Assembly (NCBI GenBank): GCA_943349825.1
Contig: CALQZQ010000003.1
Coordinates: 62,001 to 126,000 of the forward strand
Length of the DNA: 64,000 nt
DNA from: Candidatus Peribacteria bacterium
GTDB lineage: Bacteria; Patescibacteriota; Gracilibacteria; UBA1369; 2-02-FULL-48-14
Direction of reading: 5' to 3'
Of this stretch, positions 6,189 to 14,447 are shown in pieces (position 1 is the first letter of the stretch; each line of letters starts with the position of its first letter). The notes beneath the pieces are model-generated. The model worked only from the letters and a program-made list of their open reading frames with translations. It did not search any database and was not told the DNA's origin. The translations under genes were made by a program, and so were the position numbers.

Positions 6189-8981
6189 CTAACGCCCATT
6201 TTCCAATCGGAAGATGGGTAATTCATCAGCGGGTGAGTAATCCAAAATGAAAGAGTTGTAGAGGCCATTGGCTTCACCGTATTCAGTGCGAGGCAATTCT
6301 CCTTCATCACAATCAATGATGGTGGAAGTATCCAAAGTACCATCGGCCAGGGTGTCATAACATCGGCGATACTGTCTCAGCCTATCGAGATCTACTGAAC
6401 GAGCGAGTTCGTAATCCGAAGTCTCGGTGCCATCCCCGGCAGCCCATGAACTCGCCGTAAGGTCCCATGCCGTATGCACCCCGTTGTTTGAAACCAAAGA
6501 TCCGTTGAGGTAAAACTGCTTGAGGAGGGTCTCTATATACACTTCCTCTGAAGCCCAATTCGTGGGCGCTGACACTCCGTCAAAAGACATCAGGGCTCCA
6601 TCCAAGAATAGATTGGCGTAGGCTTCGTTAACATCCGGATGCAAGAAAGCGTAGCCCCCAAGCCCATCAGAGTTTTGGAGCGCAATGATTCCCAAACGAC
6701 CTCCAGTAATATCGCCATTAATGAACACATTGCCACCCACCGTCACAATGGTTCTGTCGGTGAAACTAGAGGAGCCATCAATAATGATGTCCCCTTCCGT
6801 ATAAAACCATCGTCCCTCGTCGAGCATCACCCCGGAGCTGTCCTCCATGTCACTGTCTAAATGGGCCTGAGCAGTGGAGGCGGTTTGTCCCAAAGTGTTG
6901 CGCACAATTTGTGCATACATTTTGTTCCTCAACTTACCATTGTCAGCACCGAAACCCACTACCGTCAAAGTACTGTCATTGTTGATGAAACCTTCCTGAT
7001 CAATAACCGAGTTGATGGCTCCAATCACCAGCATGCTTTCCGCATGGTCATCTCCATAATCCACGTGATCATCAAGCCGAGGCATGTAGCCGGTGAAGTA
7101 ACAAGAGTACGGGAGGGTGCTGTACCCATCCACATCGCTCTGCCCCTTATCACACACCCACTGTTCAGCGGTGGGATTCCCGGTAATGGTATTGGTAGAA
7201 GCAAGGGTGGATCCATTGCACGTTGTAGCGCTCTTTTGACCATACTTCATCACGTAATTCGTGACGTAAGAGACTCCACTCGCACCATAGTTTTTGGCCA
7301 TCGTATCCGTACGGTACGTACAATCCGCTATTCCATCAGCAGCCGTAGTCGCATCCATAATCAAATACTTATCATGGGCCTGAGGATCACTGTCGTTGGA
7401 AGAATCCACATCCATTTGATAGTTCACATAATACCCGGGGCGACTCAGTCCAAAAGCATGGAAGAACGCCTCCGAAGTATCCGCCACGGTAGCGGTGGTC
7501 TTCAAAGTCATATTGGTGGAGGAATACTTCGTCACATCGGAACTGATGTAATCGTGACTAGTAGAATCGAAAAGCGCCGAAAAATCCGTGAGTTGATAAC
7601 GCGGCCTCCACGTGAGGGGCAGGCCGGGATTGCCCGCTGTATCGTGCACGGTATAAGTATAAACACTGAGATCCGAAGGATCCTGTTCGGTATAACTGTC
7701 GGTGGCAATAGTGGTGCTTGCGTTGGCAAAGGTCACGTCGATCTCCAAAGTGTCCAAAATATACTGGTTACGATCATTCACACGATTAAAGAAATAGTCT
7801 GCTATATCATAGGTGCGAGGGATAGTATCACAGTCGGGTTGGTAAGTCCGAGGGGTCACATATTTCCACTGATCGTAATACCAACGGCACCCATCTCGGT
7901 CCCCCAAGAAATCAATCGCATCCCCAAGAGTATTGTGCAAACCAACATCAATGGACGTGGGAGAATACGAACGGAAAAAAGTGTTCCAACTGGTGGAAGA
8001 ATCTGTGTCGTCCTCAGTAAGCACACAAGACCCCGCGGTAGTACAGTAAGCCCAAGTCTCCGAATCTGGATCAAAAACCATAGTGTTTATGTCCGATTCA
8101 ATCTCAGCTACTCCAGTGTTCTCCACCTGATTCCTATAGATGCTCCCTGTTGCACTCGGCGTAATCGTAAGAGACGTGATGTCGGTAGAGGGCAGATACG
8201 CATTAATGTCTGGATCCCAAAACTGAACGCGAGCTCTCCAGTAGTCGGATCCATCGGCAATCACCGTATAAGGAGCGGTAACAGGGCTAACATCCTCAGG
8301 TTCACTCGTGCCATCGCTGGAGAGAATCGTCACCTCCATGTAAACCTCTTTCGGAGGAAGTTCTTGGGTGAGTCCCGTGAAATCCATAAAGCCAAAGTAG
8401 CTATTGTAGGCATAGCCACTAACAGCTCCCGTAGTCGTATCTGTCGTCACCCAGTAGGAAGGCGCCGTTGGACAGCCATGCGTACAGTCCCAGTTGAACC
8501 ACACCCAACGCTGTGCGGTAGTCCCCGGAAAACTAGTATCCGTAATTCGGCCGTAGCCAGACCACTGGCCCGTCATTTGATCGATCACCACTTGATAGCT
8601 CGATCCCACAAAATCCACCGTATAGTCGGTGTAATTCCCGCCATGATCAGTGGTATAGGAATAGGTGGCACGAGAGTCGCGCGTGGGACTGGAGGTAGAG
8701 GAGGAATAGGCGTAACCATTTTCATCAAAACAGCCTTGGACGTTATTGCCCTGCGACCTCAATTTTATTGTCCCGGAGACATTATTCGTAAGATCCAAGG
8801 TCGGATAAGGCGTTGCCCCAGCCCCCATCAGGTATCCACAAGGATCTGTACTTTCAAAATACTGAGTTGTGTCTTCCTCGTAAGGGGTGTCTGCTGTAGT
8901 GGCAGCTTGCACCGTCCCGAGTGAAACTCCCGAAACTACTAAAACAATTAGAACAAGAACGAAGGCAAGGTTTTTTTTCAT
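6189..8981 (-). CDS. Large secreted surface protein, 930 residues
   Basis: A clear signal peptide opens the protein: MKK, then a 20-residue hydrophobic core, then a cleavage-like VQA-A near residue 27. The rest is rich in Thr, Ser, Asp, Tyr and Gly and poor in Lys, as expected for an exported or surface-exposed protein. Residues about 740-800 run as short beta repeats (GRWFYTEGDIIIDGSSSF, TIVTVGGNVFINGDITGG), which resembles the beta-helical turns of polymer-forming/bactofilin-type domains. Scattered Cys pairs could form disulphides. A weak extended -10 (TGC-TAGACT) lies about 24 bases upstream. No overall family is recognised. The gene is convergent with the two-TM gene, 12 bases apart. Confidence 0.75.
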   Translation of the reverse strand: MKKNLAFVLVLIVLVVSGVSLGTVQAATTADTPYEEDTTQYFESTDPCGYLMGAGATPYPTLDLTNNVSGTIKLRSQGNNVQGCFDENGYAYSSSTSSPTRDSRATYSYTTDHGGNYTDYTVDFVGSSYQVVIDQMTGQWSGYGRITDTSFPGTTAQRWVWFNWDCTHGCPTAPSYWVTTDTTTGAVSGYAYNSYFGFMDFTGLTQELPPKEVYMEVTILSSDGTSEPEDVSPVTAPYTVIADGSDYWRARVQFWDPDINAYLPSTDITSLTITPSATGSIYRNQVENTGVAEIESDINTMVFDPDSETWAYCTTAGSCVLTEDDTDSSTSWNTFFRSYSPTSIDVGLHNTLGDAIDFLGDRDGCRWYYDQWKYVTPRTYQPDCDTIPRTYDIADYFFNRVNDRNQYILDTLEIDVTFANASTTIATDSYTEQDPSDLSVYTYTVHDTAGNPGLPLTWRPRYQLTDFSALFDSTSHDYISSDVTKYSSTNMTLKTTATVADTSEAFFHAFGLSRPGYYVNYQMDVDSSNDSDPQAHDKYLIMDATTAADGIADCTYRTDTMAKNYGASGVSYVTNYVMKYGQKSATTCNGSTLASTNTITGNPTAEQWVCDKGQSDVDGYSTLPYSCYFTGYMPRLDDHVDYGDDHAESMLVIGAINSVIDQEGFINNDSTLTVVGFGADNGKLRNKMYAQIVRNTLGQTASTAQAHLDSDMEDSSGVMLDEGRWFYTEGDIIIDGSSSFTDRTIVTVGGNVFINGDITGGRLGIIALQNSDGLGGYAFLHPDVNEAYANLFLDGALMSFDGVSAPTNWASEEVYIETLLKQFYLNGSLVSNNGVHTAWDLTASSWAAGDGTETSDYELARSVDLDRLRQYRRCYDTLADGTLDTSTIIDCDEGELPRTEYGEANGLYNSFILDYSPADELPIFRLENGR

Positions 8982-9031
8982 GGCGTGAAAAATGAATTCG
9001 CAGCCAGTCTAGCAAACCTTATCCGTGCTGA

Positions 9032-11281
9032 CTACTCTTCTTTCCCTTTCTTTTTTCCTTTTCCCTTCTCTTTAGATTTTTCCTCAGCAGCCTCGTGAAG
9101 TTCCATGGCATGTTCGCTGCTCGTGGGCTTTTCCCACACGGCAAACTTACATTTGGGGAAACGTTGGCAACCGTAGAAAGGTTTGCCTCCACGCTTGGTG
9201 TGGCGCTCCGCGAGTTCACCTTCTTTACACTCCGGACATTTCACTCCGATGGTTTTCAAAATGCTTTCGGTGGTCTTGCACGTGGGGTAGTCCACACAGG
9301 CCAAGTACTCGCCAAAACGCCCCGATTTGATCGTCATTTCTTTTCCACATTTTTTGCACTTTTTATCTGCAAATTTCTTCTGGAGCTCTTTCATTTCCGC
9401 CTCAGGAATTTCCTCTTTCTTCGCTTCATCTCCCATCGGCTTCGCGTTCTTGCATGTAGGGAAATTCGTGCAAGACAAGAACTTTCCAAAGCGACCGAAT
9501 TTCACCATCATTGGGCTGCCACACATTTCACACATTTCCTCGGTCTTTTCGGTGATCACATCTTCTTTTTTGATGCTCTTCATTTTTTCTTCCACACTGT
9601 CGTGGAAAGGCCCGTAAAAATCCGCGATTTCCGATTGCCACTTTTCACTGCCCTCTTCAATTTCATCGAGCATCTCTTCCATGTGCGCAGTGAACTGGTA
9701 ATCCAAAATCTTGGGGAAATGTTCCACCAAAAAATCGTTCACCAACATCCCAATATCTGTGGGTGAAAGTTGGCGTTTTTCACTCTGAATATAACCGCGC
9801 GCCTGCACCGTAGAAATAGTGGGTGCGTAAGTAGACGGTCGTCCAATCCCTTCGGCTTCCAATTTTTTCACCAAACTCGCTTCTGTATAACGTGCGGGCG
9901 GCTTGGTGAAGTGCTGCAAGGGATCGAACTTTTTGAAGTGTGGTTTTTCACCCTCAGTGAGCACTGGCAAAATCTTTTCACCGTCCTCCTCTTCTTCCTC
10001 GCTGTCGTGGCTTTCCATGTACACAGCCATGAATCCGGGGAAACGAACCGTCTGTCCCGTCGCACGAAATCCATAGTCTTTCGCCACAATGTCCACGCCC
10101 ACTTGATCCAAAATCGCCGGCGCCATTTGGCAAGCCAGCGTGCGTTTCCAAATGAGTTCATAAAGCTTCATTTCGTCCTTAGCCAAATGCTTCGTGAGTT
10201 GCTCCGGAGTGCGAGAAAGATCCGTAGGACGAACCGCTTCATGAGCCTCCTGCGCTCCCTTCTTTCCTTTATAGAGTCGCGGCGTGGCCAAAGCGTAATC
10301 CTTGCCATACGTTTTCGTGATCACCTCCTTGGCCTGCGTCACAGCCGTCACCGAAAGATTCACGCTGTCCGTACGCATATAAGTGATGAGACCTTCGTGC
10401 CCAGTATCGAGCTCCACACCTTCGTACAAATGCTGCGCGATCATCATGGTTTTTTTCACCGAAAAACCCAGTTTGCGGGACGCTTCCTGTTGCAAAGTCG
10501 AGGTCGTAAACGGCGCGGCGGGATTGCGGTTCACTTCTTTTTTCTCCACACTTTCCACGGTGTAGGTCGCACCCTTCAGCGCGTCCATCACTTCATTGGT
10601 GTCTTTTTCGTTCGTGAGTTTGAAGGGCTTCCCTTTGAATTTTTGCAAAGCCGCTTCAAAACTTTCCTTGGATTTTTCCGGCGTAAACTCCGCAACGAGA
10701 GACCAATATTCTTCCGGCTTGAAGGCCAAAATTTCACGTTCACGTTCCACTACCAAACGAACCGCCACGCTTTGCACGCGTCCGGCAGAAAGCCCGTATT
10801 TGATTTTTTTCCACAGCAAAGGCGAGAGTTCATAACCCACAAGACGATCCAAAATACGACGCGCTTGCTGCGCATCCACCAAATGTTTGTCGATAGTGCG
10901 AGGATTGGCCACCGCATCCAAAATCGCCTGCTTGGTGATTTCATGGAAAACGATACGCTTCAAATCTTTGCGGCCTTCCAATTCCAGCGCTTGCACCAAA
11001 TGCCAACCGATCGCTTCCCCTTCTCGATCTTCATCAGTTGCGATGTAGACCACGGTATCTTTCTTTATTTTAGCCGCGAGCCCGGAAACCACTTTCTTTT
11101 TATCGTTCGGAATAATATAGCTCGGTTCAAAGTGATGCTTCACGTCTATTCCCATCTTATTCTTCGGCAAATCCCGCACATGGCCAAAGGAAGCCATAAC
11201 AGTGAAGTCCGGTCCCAGATATTTGGAAATCGTTTGAATCTTACCGGGAGATTCTACAATCACGAGATTTTTTACAGCCAT
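9032..11281 (-). CDS. topA: DNA topoisomerase I (type IA)
   Basis: 749 residues from the ATG at 11281. An upstream TTG in frame adds 17 residues but lies before the conserved start KNLVIVESPGK. The enzyme relaxes negative supercoils by a single-strand break. The TOPRIM domain carries VIVESPGK and TDEDREGEAIGW, and the active-site Tyr sits in YMRTDSVNLS near residue 297. The C-terminus has three four-Cys zinc ribbons (CEMCGSPMMVKFGRFGKFLSC..C, CKKCGKEMTIKSGRFGEYLAC..C, CPECKEGEL..C..C) and a Lys-rich tail. The length is slightly short of the E. coli enzyme, mainly in the C-terminal domains. It is divergent from the HU gene. Confidence 0.97.
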   Translation of the reverse strand: MAVKNLVIVESPGKIQTISKYLGPDFTVMASFGHVRDLPKNKMGIDVKHHFEPSYIIPNDKKKVVSGLAAKIKKDTVVYIATDEDREGEAIGWHLVQALELEGRKDLKRIVFHEITKQAILDAVANPRTIDKHLVDAQQARRILDRLVGYELSPLLWKKIKYGLSAGRVQSVAVRLVVEREREILAFKPEEYWSLVAEFTPEKSKESFEAALQKFKGKPFKLTNEKDTNEVMDALKGATYTVESVEKKEVNRNPAAPFTTSTLQQEASRKLGFSVKKTMMIAQHLYEGVELDTGHEGLITYMRTDSVNLSVTAVTQAKEVITKTYGKDYALATPRLYKGKKGAQEAHEAVRPTDLSRTPEQLTKHLAKDEMKLYELIWKRTLACQMAPAILDQVGVDIVAKDYGFRATGQTVRFPGFMAVYMESHDSEEEEEDGEKILPVLTEGEKPHFKKFDPLQHFTKPPARYTEASLVKKLEAEGIGRPSTYAPTISTVQARGYIQSEKRQLSPTDIGMLVNDFLVEHFPKILDYQFTAHMEEMLDEIEEGSEKWQSEIADFYGPFHDSVEEKMKSIKKEDVITEKTEEMCEMCGSPMMVKFGRFGKFLSCTNFPTCKNAKPMGDEAKKEEIPEAEMKELQKKFADKKCKKCGKEMTIKSGRFGEYLACVDYPTCKTTESILKTIGVKCPECKEGELAERHTKRGGKPFYGCQRFPKCKFAVWEKPTSSEHAMELHEAAEEKSKEKGKGKKKGKEE

Positions 11282-11371
11282 AATAATGAATGAGCGTGCG
11301 ACCACCATAAAAACTTTCCTGGAAAATTGCAACTAGTTCCACCAAATTGGCTTGTGGTCAATCGTTTGCGC

Positions 11372-11399
11372 TTGTGAAAAGAAATCGGCGGCTTATAAT
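11372..11399 (+). promoter_or_regulatory. HU gene promoter
   Basis: TTGTGA (11372-11377), a 16-base spacer and a perfect TATAAT (11394-11399). The ATG is 29 bases further on. This is the most conventional promoter in the window and fits a highly expressed gene. Confidence 0.8.
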
Positions 11400-11428
11400 G
11401 AGCGGGATTTATTTCCTAATCCACCGCC

Positions 11429-11704
11429 ATGACAAAAGGTGATTTAATCAACATCGCTGCTGACGCCGCTGGTATTACCAAGAAGGCTGCAGGCGAAGCT
11501 CTCGAGGCTGTCCTCACGGCAGTCACGAAGTCTCTCTCCAAGGGACAAAGCGTAACCCTCACAGGTTTCGGAACCTTCCGCGTTTCGAAGCGTGCATCTC
11601 GCACGGGTGTGAACCCTCGCAACCCTTCTCAGAAGATCAAGATCCCTGCGATGACTCTCCCTGCCTTCAAGGCTGGAAAGTCTCTCAAGGACGCAGTTCG
11701 CTAG
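11429..11704 (+). CDS. hup: HU-family DNA-binding protein
   Basis: 91 residues, the standard HU length. The N-terminal helices MTKGDLINIAADAAGITKK and GEALEAVLTAV are followed by the beta-arm signature GFGTFRVSKRASRTGVNPRNP. In HU proteins the conserved arm proline inserts into DNA and bends it. The protein compacts the nucleoid and assists replication and recombination. It has its own strong promoter and a two-hairpin terminator region, so it is a single-gene unit. HU rather than IHF is favoured because only one gene is seen, though a second could lie elsewhere. Confidence 0.95.
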   Translation: MTKGDLINIAADAAGITKKAAGEALEAVLTAVTKSLSKGQSVTLTGFGTFRVSKRASRTGVNPRNPSQKIKIPAMTLPAFKAGKSLKDAVR

Positions 11705-11717
11705 TCGAACCCGCTCT

Positions 11718-11758
11718 CTTTTGAAATCAAAAGCCCCGCCTTAAACCGCGGGGTTTTT
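11718..11758 (+). terminator. HU gene terminator, two hairpins
   Basis: A first hairpin CTTTTGA-aa-TCAAAAG (11718-11733) is followed directly by CCCCGC-cttaaacc-GCGGGG and a TTTTT run (11734-11758). The second is a clear intrinsic terminator on the plus strand. Confidence 0.85.
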
Positions 11759-11760
11759 CT

Positions 11761-11789
11761 TTGACTCGTTCCGTCCATGCGAGTAAAAT
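11761..11789 (+). promoter_or_regulatory. vapBC promoter
   Basis: TTGACT (11761-11766), a 17-base spacer and TAAAAT (11784-11789), directly after the HU terminator. The inverted repeats at 11791-11826 cover the expected transcription start. Confidence 0.75.
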
Positions 11790-11790
11790 A

Positions 11791-11826
11791 GTTGTGTAAC
11801 TTAATTACACGCATGAATTACACAAC
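11791..11826 (+). promoter_or_regulatory. Candidate autoregulatory operator of vapBC
   Basis: GTTGTGTAA (11791-11799) is repeated exactly in inverse as TTACACAAC (11818-11826), with an extra inverse half-site TTACAC at 11805-11810. The site spans the transcription start and the VapB start codon. Antitoxins of this kind repress their own operon, so this is the expected place for VapB or VapBC binding. Confidence 0.6.
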
Positions 11827-12067
11827 ACTCGATCGACGGAAACGTATCAACTTCATGATCAATATAAGCTTAGTCGAGAAGTTAAATGCCATCCCTGCAG
11901 GGGAAAGGAGTAATTTTGTAAATGAAGCCCTGGAAGAAAGTTTAATCCGTTACGGCCGCAGAAAGGCTTTCGAAGAGTTGGATGAATTCAAAAAGAAACA
12001 CCCTTTGAAAATGACCTCCAAGCAAATCCTTAAAATCATCCAAGATGGACGCAAAGAACTCCTTTAA
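11813..12067 (+). CDS. VapB-like antitoxin
   Basis: 84 residues from the ATG at 11813. An in-frame ATG upstream at 11792 lies directly after the -10 and ahead of the expected transcription start, so it is rejected. The N-terminal half, RKRINFMINISLVEKLNAIP then RSNFVNEALEESL, has the strand-helix-helix pattern of ribbon-helix-helix DNA-binding proteins. The Lys-rich C-terminal half would wrap the toxin. It should neutralise the PIN toxin encoded next and repress the operon. Its end overlaps the toxin start by 23 bases. The exact antitoxin family is not certain, but the arrangement is typical. Confidence 0.72.
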   Translation: MNYTTLDRRKRINFMINISLVEKLNAIPAGERSNFVNEALEESLIRYGRRKAFEELDEFKKKHPLKMTSKQILKIIQDGRKELL

Positions 12068-12479
12068 AAAATTCGTCGTAGATGCTTCTGTAATCATCAA
12101 GTGGTTTGCAGAAGATGAGGAAGATAAAGCTCAAGCAGATAAGCTGAAAGAAGACTATAAAAACGCCCGAGCCACATTGCTCGCACCCGCTTTAGTGGCA
12201 TGGGAAATGGGAAATTTTTTGGGCAGAGTGTATTCCGAGCCAGAAGCAGTACGATCTTTTAACATTTTTAAAAACTACGGCATCACCCAACTTATGCTCA
12301 CTCTGGAAGGCACGGCCTTGGCTTTCCAAATAATGAAAAAATGCCCGGGCGTGTCTTTTTACGACGCTTCTTATCATGCTTTGGCCATGCAATACGAAGC
12401 AACTTTTCTAACCGACGACAGAAAATACTATGATAAAGCAAACAAGTTCGGGCACATCATGCTACTGAAAGACTACTGA
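12045..12479 (+). CDS. VapC-like PIN-domain toxin
   Basis: 144 residues. The PIN acidic residues are visible: Asp in FVVDASV near residue 13, Glu in AWEMGNF near 53, Asp in SFYDASYHALA near 105, and Asp in TFLTDDRKY near 123. VapC proteins are site-specific RNases that act on tRNA or rRNA when the antitoxin is lost. The start overlaps the antitoxin gene, which suggests translational coupling. It differs clearly from the PIN protein at the left edge of the window, so the two are not recent copies. Confidence 0.85.
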   Translation: MDAKNSFKKFVVDASVIIKWFAEDEEDKAQADKLKEDYKNARATLLAPALVAWEMGNFLGRVYSEPEAVRSFNIFKNYGITQLMLTLEGTALAFQIMKKCPGVSFYDASYHALAMQYEATFLTDDRKYYDKANKFGHIMLLKDY

Positions 12480-12491
12480 TCACTCACCGCC

Positions 12492-12650
12492 ATGAAAAAA
12501 TACAGTGACGACCCTATCGTCAACTTCATTCACAACGAGCGTGAAGCTCGCTACCAACGGCTGCTCGAAGCGGTCTATGGGCCTAGCAAAAAGCCCCGTG
12601 TGAAATCTAAAAAGATCCGTCACCCTTCCAGAAAAAGCTCATCTAAGTGA
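12492..12650 (+). CDS. Small basic protein of unknown function, 52 residues
   Basis: ATG at 12492, 12 bases after the vapC stop, ending in TGA. The N-terminus is acidic/aromatic (MKKYSDDPIVNFIHNEREAR) and the last 20 residues are strongly basic (KKPRVKSKKIRHPSRKSS). A nucleic-acid-binding role is possible, but nothing proves it. It may belong to the vapBC transcript. It is convergent with the Cys-rich gene 12 bases away. Confidence 0.5.
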   Translation: MKKYSDDPIVNFIHNEREARYQRLLEAVYGPSKKPRVKSKKIRHPSRKSSSK

Positions 12651-12661
12651 TGTCCACCATC

Positions 12662-14335
12662 TCACTGGAATTCTTCACTGTACTCATCACGATCGTAAAT
12701 AATATAAGGAGCATCGGGAGAATAGGTCGTTAAAATAGGCTTTCCCGTTTTCATACAAGTTCTTTGGTAAAGCTGAATCCCTCCAAGAATTTTAGCCCGC
12801 TCATCCATTCTTTCTTGGTATGTTAGCCGTGGAAGAGGGGCGTCAAAAGTCCTGTATTTTGTTAATTCCTGAGGAATGATCCGAAAAGGCTGGCCGGACG
12901 CAGCGCTTTCCACGAGCAAGGACTCGTTACTGCTAGGAAGTCCGTCGAGCAAAGCGGCAGCTGGAGTGGCTCCCAAAAATTCTTTTTGCTCTTCCTCAAA
13001 CCAAGTAAAGCCTTGAGCCAAGGCTTCTTCTTTCGTGAGAGGGAAATATCTTTGGGCTACAGAACGGTTGTAAGGCATGGGGGTAAGGATGATCGGAAAA
13101 AATTGCCCCCACTCACCTGTGTTTTGCATGTGCTCAATAATGCGTACCATCATGCGTTCATACTCTTCTTTCGTGTACTGTTTATTTAAAATGCAGTACT
13201 GCTTTCTTCGAAGACCGGAACACCCAAAACTGTCACGGGTGGCATCGCAACTGTAGCAGTAGAGCAAATTGGAACTTCCGTCGCGACACTGCACTGAAAA
13301 CAAAATGCCGTAAACATTAATGACGCAAGTGGAAGACTCGTAAACCAACTGCGCTTTTCTCCCAGAATAGGAATAGTCCATGCAGTCGTTCGCTCCTTCG
13401 TAAAGATTGAAACAGTACTTTAGATTTTCCCCATTTTGGATAAAAAAACTCTCTGTGACATGACGTGATTCAGTCAAAAAGCTCCCGCTACAGTCCTCCA
13501 CTTGATGAAGTGTGGCATGCGGACGCGGTGACGTCCTCATAAGTTCCTCAAATCGCTCCAGATACCGCTGACGTTCCCTCCACGAACTGCCTTTGAAATT
13601 CTGAATGAAAAGTTCGTATTCGGCCTTGGTCTTTTGCTCGTTGAAAAGGCAATACTCCCGTCCTCGCAAATTGGTGCAACCAAAACAGTTTTTACACGAG
13701 CGACAGAAGGCAAGAAAGAAACTGTCACTGCAGTTCTCGCAAAACTGACTGCTTTGCAAATTGTAGCAACGCAAGCAGTCCGTACAGTCGTAACATTTTT
13801 CTGATTGCAAGGTAATGGTGCACTCCAAACAATCCTTAGAACCCCAAGAGTCTTCGCAATACATACAGTCTTCAGCATTGGACATGCTGAAGGCCATGTA
13901 GCAGTTTTTGTTGTCTGAAAGATTGTTGGCGTATTCACAGTTTTCGTTCCGTAAAGCAATACGGGCATATTTTGGTACTCGATCATTCAGCTCTTTAAAT
14001 TGTTCAAAGAATGGGCGGTTGAAGTCAAAATCCTGCCCATACGCCAAGGGATCCCAGTGATCGCTATTCCAGTCCTCATTTCTCATCACGGGAAAAGGCG
14101 CACTTTGAGGATGCATGGACAAAATAGCTTGCCCATCCGGATATGCAGGCCGCTGAAAAAGCGCCGTTTGATTACGAAAAACCAATCGACTCCGAAGCCG
14201 GCAAGTAGGACAAAAACTGGGCTGAGGAACGAGGAATTTCCTGCCCTCAAAAATGGGACTGACGTGCTGATAAAAAACTAAATCTTCATCGGTAATTTCA
14301 AAAGAACTCCGGCAGTTTTTGCAATTTTGAAGCAT
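12662..14335 (-). CDS. Cys-rich repeat protein of a family common in CPR genomes
   Basis: 557 residues from the ATG at 14335; longer in-frame starts upstream lack conservation-like sequence. The N-terminus has a CKNC ... CPTC zinc ribbon. Residues about 140-270 hold a dense series of Asn/Asp-Cys-x-x-Cys steps (NCYM, DCMYC, KDCLEC, KCYDC, FCENC, SCKNCFGC). Two longer blocks repeat: REYCLFNEQKTKAEYE and KQYCILNKQYTKEEYE. The second is followed by GEWGQFFP and YFPLTKEEALAQGFTW. I have seen this last block in many unnamed Patescibacteria proteins, so this is a known but unexplained family. Metal binding is likely from the Cys pattern. CACAAT lies six bases before the ATG. Divergent from the TrmB-type regulator. 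Confidence 0.8.
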   Translation of the reverse strand: MLQNCKNCRSSFEITDEDLVFYQHVSPIFEGRKFLVPQPSFCPTCRLRSRLVFRNQTALFQRPAYPDGQAILSMHPQSAPFPVMRNEDWNSDHWDPLAYGQDFDFNRPFFEQFKELNDRVPKYARIALRNENCEYANNLSDNKNCYMAFSMSNAEDCMYCEDSWGSKDCLECTITLQSEKCYDCTDCLRCYNLQSSQFCENCSDSFFLAFCRSCKNCFGCTNLRGREYCLFNEQKTKAEYELFIQNFKGSSWRERQRYLERFEELMRTSPRPHATLHQVEDCSGSFLTESRHVTESFFIQNGENLKYCFNLYEGANDCMDYSYSGRKAQLVYESSTCVINVYGILFSVQCRDGSSNLLYCYSCDATRDSFGCSGLRRKQYCILNKQYTKEEYERMMVRIIEHMQNTGEWGQFFPIILTPMPYNRSVAQRYFPLTKEEALAQGFTWFEEEQKEFLGATPAAALLDGLPSSNESLLVESAASGQPFRIIPQELTKYRTFDAPLPRLTYQERMDERAKILGGIQLYQRTCMKTGKPILTTYSPDAPYIIYDRDEYSEEFQ

Positions 14336-14412
14336 AAGTTCATTGTGAAGTAGTGTGCCCAATAAACCAGCAAGTGCTACAGGATGCCCGCCAGTTAATC
14401 TGTTATTACATG

Positions 14413-14441
14413 TCGAAACTTTCGGCAAATAACGCTAGAAT
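14413..14441 (+). promoter_or_regulatory. TrmB-type regulator promoter, leaderless type
   Basis: TCGAAA (14413-14418), a 17-base spacer and TAGAAT (14436-14441), then six bases to the ATG. Confidence 0.55.
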
Positions 14442-14447
14442 GTATGC

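Noticed and set aside
6861-8924. A 687-codon open frame antisense to the large secreted protein
   Set aside because: It is rich in Ile, His and Arg with no domain, has no promoter, and mirrors the codon bias of the real gene with its signal peptide on the other strand.
9770-11293. A 507-codon open frame antisense to topA
   Set aside because: It lies wholly over the topoisomerase core and has Phe/His/Arg-rich shadow composition.
11792-11812. Upstream ATG as start of the VapB-like antitoxin
   Set aside because: It would lie at or before the transcription start set by the TTGACT/TAAAAT promoter and inside the operator.
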